This document shows, in pieces, positions 16,419-25,493 of a DNA stretch of 64,000 bases. The position numbers and the translations under genes are program-made. The first letter of the stretch is position 1, and the number at the start of each line of letters is the position of its first letter. The notes under the pieces were generated by a model that saw nothing but the letters and a program-made list of their open reading frames with translations, did no database searches and was not told where the DNA came from. Source of the DNA: Ruegeria sp. R14_0 (GTDB lineage: Bacteria; Pseudomonadota; Alphaproteobacteria; Rhodobacterales; Rhodobacteraceae); assembly GCF_017743975.1 (NCBI RefSeq), contig NZ_JAGHRC010000009.1:62001-126000 (forward strand), written 5' to 3'.

Positions 16419-18502
16419 GCGGGCACCGTCCCGACCAGTGCGGGTCGCGCGTCGAGCCCGATTTCCTCAAACGTTAGAACCGGGTTCGCAATGCCCCGCG
16501 CCTGCAGGATCGTACGCAGCAGGCGCCTGCGACGTGTCGATGTCACAACCGCGGGGAACAATCCGTTATCGGCAGATTGAGACACGGTTTTCACAACCCC
16601 ATCTGCCAGTTTGTTGAACAGATTTGGCGGCAACGCGACATCCAGTCCGGCATTGGGAGCGTCGATTTGGTATGAGGCAAAAGTGTCCTCCCACTCTGGC
16701 GCAAGCTGAATCAGCGGAATGGACCCATCCCCCCGTTTCATGTCGGCGACCAGTTGAAATCCCAGTTTTTGACGAACCAGTTCACAGATCCCCTCGGGTT
16801 GGGTGGTGGTCAGACGCGCCTCGGCCACGCTTTCGAGGATCAGGGCCATGTTACGGATCGAGACCTTTTCTTCGAGCAACAGGCGCAACACCGCATGCAG
16901 GGTGTCGATCGGAACCTTGTCGGGGATCAATTCGTCCAACAGCTTGCGATTGGCTTCCGCCCGCACCGGATCGCTCAGCCGTGTCATCTCGGACAGCAGG
17001 CGGCGCAGGGATTTCAGTGTCAGCAGGCGCGCGAAGTTTTGTTTGATGATCTCCAACAGGTGGGTCGCCAGAATCTCGGGTGGTGAGACGATGGTTGCGC
17101 CACTCAGCGCTGCGGCCTCTTGATCCTTGGGCAGGATCCAGCGGGCGGGCGCGCCGTAGACGGGCTCGGTTACGTCATTGCCTTCGGGCAGCATGTCATG
17201 GCCGTCCTGCACCAGCGCCAGCACCAGATCGGGGTTGAGCACTCCGCGCGCTTGTTCGACCCCCTGCACCTTGATCACATAGGTTCCCAGCGGGAGTTCG
17301 GCCTGATCTGTCAGGCGGATATCGGGCAGGATCAGACCAAAGCTCGAGGCCACATAGGTGCGCATATTGGCGATGCGTGCGTCCAACCCGGTACCGGAGT
17401 TCAGCACCATGCTGACAAGATCAGGCGCGAATTCCAGATGCACGTCGTCGAGATCCAGAATGTCACCGATGGCCTGAGAAACTGGCGTCTCATCCTGCGG
17501 CGCAGGCTTCAACGCGGCCTCGGCTTCGACCTTTTGGTTGCGGTGCACCGAATAGGCGGCATAGCCAAGAACCCCTGCGCCAAGGATAAACGGGAGAAAC
17601 GGCAGACCTGGCACCAGCGCAAAAAGCACCATCAGAACGGCAACCGTGCCCAACGCCGCTGGATGCCGACCCAGCTGTGAGAAAATTGCGTTGTCCGTCG
17701 CGCCTTGCGTGCCGCCCCGGGCCAGCAAAAGCGCAGAGGCGATTGAGATGATAACGGCGGGAATCTGCGATACCAGCCCGTCGCCGACGGTCAGAATGGC
17801 GTAGGTCTCAAATGCGGAAGAGACCGGCATCCCGTGGACGATCACGCCCATGATCAGACCCATTACAAGGTTCAGCAGAGTGATCAGCAACCCGGCAACC
17901 GCGTCGCCTTTGACGAATTTCGACGCCCCATCGAGCGAGCCGAAAAACGTGGTCTCTTGCTGTTCGCGTTCGCGGCGTTCCTTGGCTTGCTGGTGGTCGA
18001 TGGCCCCGGCGGACATATCGCTGTCGATGGCCAACTGCTTGCCAGGCATTCCGTCCAGTGCGAACCGCGCACCGACCTCAGCCATGCGCGCGGCACCTTT
18101 GGTGATGACCATGAAGTTCACGATCAGCAAAACACCAAAGACCACGAGCCCCAAAAAGATACTGCCGCCCATAACGAAATTCGCAAAGCCTTCGATTACG
18201 TCCCCGGCGGCATTGGGGCCTGTATGTCCCTGACCGATAATCAGCTTGGTCGAGGACACATTCAGCGACAGCCGCAGCATCAGCGAGGCCAGCAGGATCG
18301 TTGGGAACGACGAAAAATCCAGCGGTCGTTCGATGAACAGCGTCAGGGTGAAAATCAGGATCGCCAGCGCGAATGAGGCGGACAAACCCACATCCAGTAC
18401 CCAGGCGGGCATGGGCAGGATCATCATCACGATGACCGTCATAAGCGCCAACGCCAGCAGCACGGTGGGCGAGAACAGGGAACGGGCGTCGATCTTGGGC
18501 AC
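16415..18502 (-). CDS. flhA: Flagellar export gate protein FlhA
   Basis: This 695-residue protein forms the nonameric export platform. The N-terminal half has eight membrane helices, with the family segments DFSSFPTILLASLMLRLSLN and VGARFALDGMPGKQLAIDSD; the C-terminal half is the large cytoplasmic docking domain. I set the start at GTG 18502, preceded by AGGAG with a 7-base spacer and lying 10 bases after the upstream stop codon. A GTG at 18544 would overlap the upstream gene and add a non-conserved Ser-rich extension. Confidence 0.95.
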   Translation of the reverse strand: MPKIDARSLFSPTVLLALALMTVIVMMILPMPAWVLDVGLSASFALAILIFTLTLFIERPLDFSSFPTILLASLMLRLSLNVSSTKLIIGQGHTGPNAAGDVIEGFANFVMGGSIFLGLVVFGVLLIVNFMVITKGAARMAEVGARFALDGMPGKQLAIDSDMSAGAIDHQQAKERREREQQETTFFGSLDGASKFVKGDAVAGLLITLLNLVMGLIMGVIVHGMPVSSAFETYAILTVGDGLVSQIPAVIISIASALLLARGGTQGATDNAIFSQLGRHPAALGTVAVLMVLFALVPGLPFLPFILGAGVLGYAAYSVHRNQKVEAEAALKPAPQDETPVSQAIGDILDLDDVHLEFAPDLVSMVLNSGTGLDARIANMRTYVASSFGLILPDIRLTDQAELPLGTYVIKVQGVEQARGVLNPDLVLALVQDGHDMLPEGNDVTEPVYGAPARWILPKDQEAAALSGATIVSPPEILATHLLEIIKQNFARLLTLKSLRRLLSEMTRLSDPVRAEANRKLLDELIPDKVPIDTLHAVLRLLLEEKVSIRNMALILESVAEARLTTTQPEGICELVRQKLGFQLVADMKRGDGSIPLIQLAPEWEDTFASYQIDAPNAGLDVALPPNLFNKLADGVVKTVSQSADNGLFPAVVTSTRRRRLLRTILQARGIANPVLTFEEIGLDARPALVGTVPA

Positions 18503-18512
18503 GCGGGGGCTC

Positions 18513-19199
18513 CTAGTTGAACTGGATGAAAGCAGTGGCGGCACCGGTCACCGGCACCAATGAGCCCATCACGCCATGATCGGCCGGTGTCTGCAGCGGG
18601 ATCAGCGGGTTGGCGACCGCGGTGAAGGGATCGCGCGCGGCAAATTCGGTCGGGGTCTGCGTGTCCAGCCGTGCTAGTATGGTCTGAAATCGTCCGATAT
18701 AGGCGTTTGCCAATTCAGGTGTGCGCGAATGATAGGCCCCTGCAGCTGCGGACCACGACCCCAACTCGGCATGAAGCTCTTTCAGAAAACGCGCGGCATA
18801 GGTGGCATTTTCATCGGGGTCGAACATGGCGTCGATCGACCGGAACGCTTTGCCATGCCAGCGGTAATTTATCTGGAAACACCCGACATCAAAGCTGCGT
18901 TTGCCTGCTTTGAAGATGTTGAACAGATAAGACTTCGCCTCTGACTCGGACGGGAACCAAAAGCCTTTTCCTTCGACATTGATTGTCCAGGGCCACGGGT
19001 ACAGCGTGCCATCCAGCGCGTGGCCGGTTTCCACGCGGGTTATGGCGCGCATGATATCAAGCGGTACGCCTTCGGATTGGGCTGCGCGCTGGGCGGCGGC
19101 GTCGCAGATTTGGGCGACGCGGGTGTCGGACATGGCAAAACCCTGCGGCGCATCAAACAGCGCCACCAGGGCCAGTCCTAAGATCATTCGATTGGGCAT
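18513..19199 (-). CDS. Periplasmic lytic transglycosylase, SltF-like
   Basis: This 228-residue exported protein has a signal peptide (about 1-22) and an SLT/goose-lysozyme fold domain: catalytic Glu57 in ITRVETGHA, then VGCFQINYRWHG and SAAAGAYHSRTPE. It should cleave peptidoglycan glycan strands. Its stop codon lies 10 bases before the flhA start, so it is transcribed with the export genes. In Rhodobacter a dedicated enzyme, SltF, opens the wall for the rod because FlgJ lacks the muramidase domain; this gene is a good candidate for that task. The SltF assignment is inference from family and position. Confidence 0.85.
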   Translation of the reverse strand: MPNRMILGLALVALFDAPQGFAMSDTRVAQICDAAAQRAAQSEGVPLDIMRAITRVETGHALDGTLYPWPWTINVEGKGFWFPSESEAKSYLFNIFKAGKRSFDVGCFQINYRWHGKAFRSIDAMFDPDENATYAARFLKELHAELGSWSAAAGAYHSRTPELANAYIGRFQTILARLDTQTPTEFAARDPFTAVANPLIPLQTPADHGVMGSLVPVTGAATAFIQFN

Positions 19200-19250
19200 T
19201 CTGCCGGTCCGGGATTCTGATCAGTCCGGGCCAAGCTAGCCGCGCCAAGG

Positions 19251-19265
19251 TTTACAGAGGGTTAT
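19251..19265 (-). promoter_or_regulatory. Weak CtrA-like site before transglycosylase-flhA
   Basis: The plus-strand text is TTTACAGAGGGTTAT (TTTA-N7-TTAT), one mismatch from the CtrA consensus in each half. It lies 52 bases upstream of the transglycosylase ATG, the same distance as the boxes before motB, fliI and flgE. Its placement makes it more credible than its sequence alone. Confidence 0.3.
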
Positions 19266-19272
19266 TGGAGGT

Positions 19273-19701
19273 TCAGTTTCGGTCAATCCGCCGACCGAAG
19301 ACGACGCTGGTATTGGTGCGCAAAACGCCGGGTACCTTGGCCAATTCGTCGACCAGAATATCCAGATCCTCGATCCGGGGGGCTTCGGCGGACAGCAACA
19401 GGTCGAACTCTCCGTTGATCGACAGACAGAGTTTAACTTCGGGGTAAGCCTCAAGCCGCTTGATGATCCGCGTGGTCTCTTTTTGCTGAACTTCCAGCAA
19501 AACAACGACCTGAACGCGCGGGGCATCTTCGGGGGCGTTCAGCACCACCGAGTATCCTGCGATCACGCCACGCTCTTCCATCCGCTGAATACGCTCGTGC
19601 ACTGTGGTCCGGGCCACGCCCAGTTTCGCCGCGATCTTGGTCGTGGAGTCGCGTGCATTGTGCTGAAGGGCCGAGATTATGCGGCGGTCAAGTTGATCCA
19701 T
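19273..19701 (-). CDS. Lrp/AsnC family transcriptional regulator
   Basis: This 142-residue regulator has an N-terminal winged helix-turn-helix (DRRIISALQHNARDSTTKIA and RTTVHERIQRMEERGVI) and a C-terminal RAM ligand-binding domain (about 65-140). Such proteins sense amino acids or related metabolites and act as dimers to octamers. It lies 34 bases downstream of an MFS transporter gene on the same strand, so it may control export by that transporter. The target is not known. Confidence 0.9.
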   Translation of the reverse strand: MDQLDRRIISALQHNARDSTTKIAAKLGVARTTVHERIQRMEERGVIAGYSVVLNAPEDAPRVQVVVLLEVQQKETTRIIKRLEAYPEVKLCLSINGEFDLLLSAEAPRIEDLDILVDELAKVPGVLRTNTSVVFGRRIDRN

Positions 19702-19735
19702 AGAGCAAAGGTGTAGTTCAAAGCCGTTGGGATAC

Positions 19736-20968
19736 TCAAGCTTTGTCAGTATGTTCGCCCGGTACGCTTTCGTCCTTGGAGCGCGGCCAGATCAAGGGCG
19801 CGGCGCACAGCCCCAAAAGGGCCGCGATCGACATCCAAAATAAGGCCTGTTCGGTACCCTTGGTGGTCATGAGCCATCCCGCCAGCGGGTAGAGCACCAG
19901 CCAGCAGGCATGGGATAGCGTGAATTGCGCCGCAAAAACGGCTGGCCTGTTCTCTGGTTCGGCGGTGCGTGTCAGCAACCGGCCCGATGGGGTCAGGGTG
20001 GACGAATAACCAAAGCCGACACCCGCCCAAAGCGCGGCCAGCCCCCATAACGGCATCGAAAGCGTCGCGAACAGGCCCGAAGCAACAGCCATTGTACCTG
20101 TTCCAAAAGCCGCCCCGAACAGCATAACGCTGCGGTCCCCAAACTTGTCCAGAAGCGAGGGCAAAGCAAACGCTGCCAGCATCGATCCACCGCCGAATCC
20201 TGCCAGCGCGATGGCCACGGCACTGTCAGACAGGCCAAGGTCGGCGCGCACGATGACGACGGTGTTGACAAAGACCATCGCACTGAGCGCCGCGGCGCTC
20301 CAGGTCAGGGCCAACAGTCCCCGCAGGCGCGTTGTGCCCAGATAGATCCGAATGCCGCGTGTTGTGCGGTCATAGATACCCCGGCGTTTCGTTGGTTTGG
20401 GGGACGGCAGGGCGACTGACACCACCAAAAGCGCCGAGGCCAAGAACCCAAGGCTTGTACCCCAAAACAGGCTGTCAAAGCTCATGACCAGCAAGAGCGC
20501 CGCCGCCAAAGCAGGGCTGAGCAGGCTTTCCAGATCATAGGCCAGCCGGGACAGGGACAGGGCCTTGGTATAGTCCTGCTCATCGGTCAGAACGTCCGGG
20601 ATGGTGGCCTGAAATGCTGGTGTGAAACCGGCCGACGCCGATTGCAGCACGAAAATCAGAACGTAGATCTGCCAAATCTCGGTCACGAATGGCAGACAAA
20701 CGGCGACGGCCGCGCGCACGACGTCCAGCGCCACCAGCATTTTGCGCCGGTCCAACCGCTCGGCAAAGGCTGCGGCCAGTGGTGCGATGGTCACGTAGGC
20801 TGCCATTTTGATGGTCAGGGCGGTTCCCAAAACCATGCCCGCCGCCTCTCCGGCGAGATCGAAAGCAAGAAGACCCAACGCAACCGTCGCCAGGCCGGTG
20901 CCGGCAAGGGCAACAACTTGTGCGGCCAGCAAATGGCGATAGACGCGGTTTCTCAGAACGCTCAGCAT
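19736..20968 (-). CDS. MFS transporter, efflux type
   Basis: This 410-residue protein has about 12 membrane helices and the MFS motif A variant FAERLDRRKMLVALD after helix 2. It resembles the enterobactin/multidrug exporter branch of the superfamily (MFS_3 type). The C-terminus is a short charged tail. It is co-oriented with the Lrp gene. Substrate unknown; if the Lrp protein is its regulator, an amino acid or amino-acid-like compound is possible. Confidence 0.85.
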   Translation of the reverse strand: MLSVLRNRVYRHLLAAQVVALAGTGLATVALGLLAFDLAGEAAGMVLGTALTIKMAAYVTIAPLAAAFAERLDRRKMLVALDVVRAAVAVCLPFVTEIWQIYVLIFVLQSASAGFTPAFQATIPDVLTDEQDYTKALSLSRLAYDLESLLSPALAAALLLVMSFDSLFWGTSLGFLASALLVVSVALPSPKPTKRRGIYDRTTRGIRIYLGTTRLRGLLALTWSAAALSAMVFVNTVVIVRADLGLSDSAVAIALAGFGGGSMLAAFALPSLLDKFGDRSVMLFGAAFGTGTMAVASGLFATLSMPLWGLAALWAGVGFGYSSTLTPSGRLLTRTAEPENRPAVFAAQFTLSHACWLVLYPLAGWLMTTKGTEQALFWMSIAALLGLCAAPLIWPRSKDESVPGEHTDKA

Positions 20969-21173
20969 TGGTCTCGGATGGGTTGTTTTGGTCTTGGCAA
21001 TCGCCTTGTTCAGCGCAACAAGCTGCAGTGCTGTGCCATACTGCTACCCTGCTGGTTCATTGTCGATAGGGTCAGCGCGGCCTGCGGGTCACTGCCGCAC
21101 AGATATGGATGGCGTTGAGTTTAGGGCCCAAACCTCCTATCTCGGGGACGATACCGGACAAAGGACAAGCCTC

Positions 21174-21788
21174 GTGGCAAACCATCTCTACAAAAACGAC
21201 CTGCCGGACGGGTTGGATCTGGGCCCTATTGTGGCCATCGATTGTGAAACCATGGGTTTGAACCCGCACCGGGATCGGCTGTGCGTGATTCAGATGTCGG
21301 GCGGCGACGGCAACAGCCATATCGTGCAGGTCGAAAAAGGCCAGACCGAGGCCCCGAACCTGTGTTCGATGCTGGAAAACCCCGACGTGCTCAAGCTGTT
21401 CCACTTTGGTCGTTTCGACGTTGCCGCGATGTACCACACGTTTGGTGCACTGGCGGCACCGGTCTATTGCACCAAGATCGCCAGCCGTCTGGTGCGCACC
21501 TACACCGACCGGCATGGGCTGAAAAACCTGTGTCAGGAGCTTATCGGTGTCGATATCTCAAAACAGCAGCAGATGAGCGACTGGGGGGCTGAGACCCTGA
21601 CAGACGCTCAACTGGAATATGCGGCCTCGGACGTTCTGTACCTGCATCAATTGCGCGAAGCTCTGGACGGTCGTCTGGCCCGCGAAGGCCGCACCGAGAT
21701 GGCGCAGGCGTGTTTTGACTTCCTGCCGATGCGTGCGAAACTTGATCTCGCAGGTTGGCCCGAAACGGATATCTTTGCGCACTCATGA
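21174..21788 (+). CDS. rnd: Ribonuclease D-type 3'-5' exonuclease
   Basis: This 204-residue protein has the DEDD exonuclease core: IVAIDCETMGL (Exo I), FHFGRFDVAAMY (Exo II) and LEYAASDVLYLHQL (Exo III, with the catalytic Tyr and Asp). It lacks the HRDC domains of E. coli RNase D, giving the short form common in alphaproteobacteria. I chose GTG 21174, after AAGGAC; the frame stays open upstream to 20988 without similarity. Its TGA overlaps the kdsD ATG, so it is the first gene of the LPS-transport operon. Confidence 0.88.
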   Translation: MANHLYKNDLPDGLDLGPIVAIDCETMGLNPHRDRLCVIQMSGGDGNSHIVQVEKGQTEAPNLCSMLENPDVLKLFHFGRFDVAAMYHTFGALAAPVYCTKIASRLVRTYTDRHGLKNLCQELIGVDISKQQQMSDWGAETLTDAQLEYAASDVLYLHQLREALDGRLAREGRTEMAQACFDFLPMRAKLDLAGWPETDIFAHS

Positions 21789-22747
21789 CCGATACCGAAG
21801 CATTCCTGAGAACCGCCCGTCAGGTGGTCACCGACGAGGCCCGTGCGTTGGACGTGCTGGCCGAGAGCCTGGATGAGCATTTCGCCGAAGCCGTGCAGCT
21901 GATCCTGCAGGCCCCGGGCCGCATCATTGTCAGCGGTATCGGCAAGTCGGGCCATATTGGCCACAAGATTGCGGCCACGCTGGCCAGCACCGGAACGCCC
22001 GCCTATTTCGTGCATCCGGCCGAGGCCAGCCATGGCGATCTGGGCATGGTGTCGAAAGGCGACGTGGTTCTGGCCATCTCAAACTCGGGCGAAGCGCCGG
22101 AACTGGTGAACCTGTTGGCCTTTACGCGCCGGTTCGGCATCCCACTGATTGGCCTGTCCAGCAAACCGGAAAGCACGTTGATGAAGCAGGCGGATGTGCA
22201 TCTGCTGATTCCTGCAATGGGTGAGGCCTGCGGCTTTGGCATGGTCCCATCGATTTCGACCACGCTGACCCTGGCGATGGGTGACGCATTGGCGATTTCA
22301 CTGATGAAGTACCGCGACTTCAAACCCGAGGATTTCCGTGCCTTCCACCCCGGCGGAAAACTGGGTGCGCAGCTGTCTACGGTGCGCGATCTGATGCACT
22401 CGGACCTGCCGCTGGTGCCAGCAGGAACCACGATGGGCGAGGCGCTGCTGGTCATGAGCCAGAAAAGTTTTGGTGTTGTCGGCGTCACCGACGCAGAGGG
22501 CCGCTTGGTCGGAATCGTGACCGATGGCGACTTGCGCCGCAACATGGACGGGCTGCTGGACAAGACCACCGAAGAAGTGATGACCACCAACCCGCTGACC
22601 ATTGCGCCGAACGCGATGGCGGAAGAGGCCGTGGCGATCATGAATGATCGCAAAATCACTTCGCTGTTTGTTGTCGACCCGGACACGCAAGGGCCCGCCG
22701 AGGGGCTGTTGCACATCCACGACTGCCTGCGCGTCGGACTGGGCTAG
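21785..22747 (+). CDS. kdsD: Arabinose-5-phosphate isomerase KdsD/KpsF
   Basis: This 320-residue enzyme makes arabinose 5-phosphate from ribulose 5-phosphate, the first step to Kdo of lipopolysaccharide. An SIS domain (about 30-170) carries IVSGIGKSGHIG and AISNSGEAPELVN; two CBS motifs fill residues about 205-320. The ATG at 21785 overlaps the rnd stop codon. Gene order kdsD-lptC-lptA-lptB matches other proteobacteria, but no kdsC is present. Confidence 0.94.
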   Translation: MTDTEAFLRTARQVVTDEARALDVLAESLDEHFAEAVQLILQAPGRIIVSGIGKSGHIGHKIAATLASTGTPAYFVHPAEASHGDLGMVSKGDVVLAISNSGEAPELVNLLAFTRRFGIPLIGLSSKPESTLMKQADVHLLIPAMGEACGFGMVPSISTTLTLAMGDALAISLMKYRDFKPEDFRAFHPGGKLGAQLSTVRDLMHSDLPLVPAGTTMGEALLVMSQKSFGVVGVTDAEGRLVGIVTDGDLRRNMDGLLDKTTEEVMTTNPLTIAPNAMAEEAVAIMNDRKITSLFVVDPDTQGPAEGLLHIHDCLRVGLG

Positions 22748-22762
22748 GCGGAGGGTCGCGCA

Positions 22763-23362
22763 GTGGACAGACACTCACGCAGGGTACAATTCCTCAAGGT
22801 AGTGTTGCCATTGGTCGCCATCGGAATGCTGTCGACTGTCTTCCTGCTGTCGCGCAGTATTGAGACCAATGTAAGCGTGCCATTCTCGCAACAGGATATC
22901 GATGAACGCTTGGCTGATCAGGTCGTGACCCAGCCGGATTATCGCGGCACCACTCGTAAGGGCGAAGACGTGCAGATCGAGGCCATCCGGGCCACTCAGG
23001 GGGCCGAGGGTGATGCCCCCACCGCTGCCGAATTCCGCGGTCGTTTGGGATTGTTGAGTGGCGGTGTGATCACGCTGGATTCTAACTCGGGCATGATCCG
23101 CCCGGATAAGAACGCTGCGACTTTTGTCGGCGATGTCGTGATCACAACAACGGACGGAATCGTTGTTACGACCGATTTGCTGAACACTGCTCTGGACGAG
23201 ATCCGTGGCGACACGCCTGGTCAGGTCAATGGAACCGGAATCATTGGCGATTTCACCGCTGGCCGAATGACATTTGGAACGGAAAAAAAAGACGGACCGG
23301 TCCATATTATTTTTACAGACGGCGTGAAGTTGGTGTATGAGCCTCAAAAAGCAGAAAGATAA
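22763..23362 (+). CDS. lptC: LPS export protein LptC
   Basis: This 199-residue bitopic inner-membrane protein passes LPS from the LptBFG transporter to LptA. One N-terminal membrane helix (about 10-30) is followed by a periplasmic beta-jellyroll domain. It starts with GTG, preceded by GGAGGG, 15 bases after kdsD. Sequence similarity in this family is low; the assignment rests on size, topology and position between kdsD and lptA. Confidence 0.88.
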   Translation: MDRHSRRVQFLKVVLPLVAIGMLSTVFLLSRSIETNVSVPFSQQDIDERLADQVVTQPDYRGTTRKGEDVQIEAIRATQGAEGDAPTAAEFRGRLGLLSGGVITLDSNSGMIRPDKNAATFVGDVVITTTDGIVVTTDLLNTALDEIRGDTPGQVNGTGIIGDFTAGRMTFGTEKKDGPVHIIFTDGVKLVYEPQKAER

Positions 23363-23365
23363 CCT

Positions 23366-23857
23366 GTGTTCTATTTTCGATTAGCCCTTGTAAGCTGTGC
23401 TCTGGTAACCGGTGCGATCTCTGCGTCAGCGCAGGAAACACAGGTGGCGTTTGGTTCGCCACAGGCCGACCCCAGCCTGCCGGTCGAGGTGACGTCGGAA
23501 AGGTTGAACGTAAATCAGGAAGACGGCTCGGCCGAGTTTCTTGGCAACGTGATCGTCATTCAGGGCGAAATGCGCCTGACGGCTGAGCGTGTACTTGTGA
23601 TCTACAACGAAGAGCGGTCGGGCATCGAACGGATGGAAGCGACCGAAGACGTTGTTTTGGTCAGCCCGCCGGATGCGGCCGAAGGCGATTGGGCGGAATA
23701 CACGATCGATTCCGGCCAGATTGTGATGAAGGGCAATGTCCTGTTGTTGCAGGGTCCCAGCACAATCAGCGGTGATCAGATGAACGCGAACCTGAACACT
23801 GGTTTGGCGACCATGACCGGTAACGTAAAGACCATTCTGCAGCAGGGGGCCAACTGA
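23366..23857 (+). CDS. lptA: Periplasmic LPS bridge protein LptA
   Basis: This 163-residue exported protein has a signal peptide (cleavage after ASAQ, about residue 22) and an OstA-like domain with repeated strands such as EFLGNVIVIQGEMRLTAERV. It forms the periplasmic bridge for LPS. It starts with GTG 3 bases after lptC and its stop codon overlaps the lptB ATG by one base. Confidence 0.9.
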   Translation: MFYFRLALVSCALVTGAISASAQETQVAFGSPQADPSLPVEVTSERLNVNQEDGSAEFLGNVIVIQGEMRLTAERVLVIYNEERSGIERMEATEDVVLVSPPDAAEGDWAEYTIDSGQIVMKGNVLLLQGPSTISGDQMNANLNTGLATMTGNVKTILQQGAN

Positions 23858-24615
23858 TGGCCCAGCCGGAACTGACGGTGGCTGAAGGTGCCTCCGGTCT
23901 GAAAATCGAGAAACTCCGCAAATCATACCGCAAAAAGACGGTGATCCGTGACGTGTCGATGACGCTGGACCGATCCGAGGTGGTGGCGTTGCTGGGTCCG
24001 AACGGTTCGGGCAAGACCACGACCTTCTATTCGGTCGCAGGTTTGGTATTCCCCGAGGCCGGCACGGTCACAATTGACGGGCAGAACGTAACGACGTTGC
24101 CGATGTATCGACGCGCACGTTTGGGGATTGGCTATCTGCCGCAGGAGATGTCAATTTTTCGGGGCATGAGCGTCGAGGACAACATCGCAGCCGTTCTGGA
24201 CATAACCGTGAAACACGCCCATCGCCGCAAAGAGCGATTGGAGGAGCTGTTGTCGGACTTCTCGATCGAGCATTTGCGCCGTGCACCTGCCTTGGCCCTC
24301 TCGGGCGGAGAGCGTCGTCGGGTCGAGATTGCGCGCTGTCTGGCGGCGGACCCGAAATATCTGCTTTTGGACGAACCCTTTGCGGGCGTTGACCCGATCA
24401 GCGTCGGCGATATCCGCCATTTGGTCGCGGACCTCAAGAAGCGTGGCATCGGCGTGCTGATCACCGACCACAACGTGCGCGAAACGCTGGAAATTGTCGA
24501 CCGCGCCTACATTTTGCATGACGGGCAGGTTCTGATGTCCGGCACGCCTGACGAAGTTGTCGAAAACGAAAACGTGCGTCGGGTTTATCTGGGCGAAAAC
24601 TTCCGTATTTCATAA
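23857..24615 (+). CDS. lptB: LPS export ATPase LptB
   Basis: This 252-residue ABC ATPase drives LPS extraction by LptFG. Walker A is GPNGSGKTT at 47-55, the signature LSGGERRRVEIAR starts at 148, and Walker B with YLLLDEPFAGVD follows, then the switch His in ITDHNVRETL. The family-specific SGTPDEVVENENVRRVYLGE is near the C-terminus. In many proteobacteria rpoN follows directly; here a 253-base gap and hpf follow instead. Confidence 0.97.
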   Translation: MAQPELTVAEGASGLKIEKLRKSYRKKTVIRDVSMTLDRSEVVALLGPNGSGKTTTFYSVAGLVFPEAGTVTIDGQNVTTLPMYRRARLGIGYLPQEMSIFRGMSVEDNIAAVLDITVKHAHRRKERLEELLSDFSIEHLRRAPALALSGGERRRVEIARCLAADPKYLLLDEPFAGVDPISVGDIRHLVADLKKRGIGVLITDHNVRETLEIVDRAYILHDGQVLMSGTPDEVVENENVRRVYLGENFRIS

Positions 24616-24868
24616 GCTTGCGCAGATTTGCGCCGAGTACATGGCGGAAATCACGTATATACACACCTGTTTTGATTGACTCTTCCGCCGTCTCTTGCCT
24701 CAATTGGGACATGGCAGTTCTTCGGTTTCCGTCTGGATCACGACGCCCCTTCCTGGAAGGGGAACCGGTGCGATTACCGCGGGAATTGTCGATGTCCCCC
24801 ACCCGATAAAAACAAGTGCGTCGCGTTACGTGACGTCAGAAATGGGTGTGAATTGTGAAGGAGATCAC
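24616..24868 (+). promoter_or_regulatory. lptB-hpf intergenic region with dyad
   Basis: This 253-base gap has no convincing gene of its own; the hpf frame is open through part of it but lacks family similarity. It holds a tight inverted repeat CCCCTTCC-T-GGAAGGGG at 24746-24762, 107 bases upstream of the hpf start, with no T tract, so it is more likely a control site or mRNA structure than a terminator. A promoter for hpf probably lies here; I cannot fix its hexamers. Confidence 0.4.
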
Positions 24869-25432
24869 ATGCGTTACCAAATCAGCGGAAAACAGATCGA
24901 CATCGGTGCGGCCCTGCAGACACACGTGCAGACCGAACTGGGCGAGGTCGTGGGCAAATATGCCCAGCGCCCAACGGATGCCAACGTCGTCTTTTCCCGT
25001 TCAGCGCATGAATATGTATGCGAAACCACAGTGCATTTATCCACGGGCCTGACTGCTCAGGCCAAGGCACACGCGACCGAAATTTACGCGGCGTTCGAGG
25101 GATGCTGCGACAAGATGGAAACACAACTGCGCCGCTACAAGCGTCGCCTGAAGGACCACCACAAGGATCGGTCCGAGCCTGTTGAACTCTTCGGGGCGTC
25201 GTCATATATCCTCGCCTCTGACGAATCGGAGACGGCTGACGAACCCGAATCTCTGCAGCCCATGATCGTGGCTGAGATGGAAACCAAGATCCCATCGCTG
25301 AGTGTAGGTGAAGCCGTCATGCAGATGGAACTTGCTGGTGCCCCGGTGCTGGTGTTCCGAAATGAGAACAAGGACGGATTGAATGTCGTGTACCGTCGGG
25401 ATGACGGAAACATCGGCTGGATCGATCCGTAA
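24869..25432 (+). CDS. hpf: Ribosome hibernation factor HPF, long form
   Basis: This 187-residue protein pairs and silences ribosomes in stationary phase. The N-terminal domain (about 1-100) has the HPF/RaiA fold with MRYQISGKQIDIGAALQTHV and basic KRRLKDHHKD; the C-terminal domain (about 130-187), with VMQMELAGAPVLVFRNE, dimerises to make 100S ribosomes. I chose ATG 24869, with GAAGGAG well placed. It precedes ptsN, as in many proteobacteria. Confidence 0.93.
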   Translation: MRYQISGKQIDIGAALQTHVQTELGEVVGKYAQRPTDANVVFSRSAHEYVCETTVHLSTGLTAQAKAHATEIYAAFEGCCDKMETQLRRYKRRLKDHHKDRSEPVELFGASSYILASDESETADEPESLQPMIVAEMETKIPSLSVGEAVMQMELAGAPVLVFRNENKDGLNVVYRRDDGNIGWIDP

Positions 25433-25493
25433 CAGGCAAGATTAGCAAGGCGGGCCCCTGCGGTAAGCAGGGGTTTGGCCGTGGAGCATGATC

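Noticed and set aside
18503..18544. Longer FlhA start at GTG 18544
   Set aside because: It would overlap the upstream transglycosylase gene and add a Ser-rich stretch, whereas GTG 18502 has AGGAG at an ideal distance.
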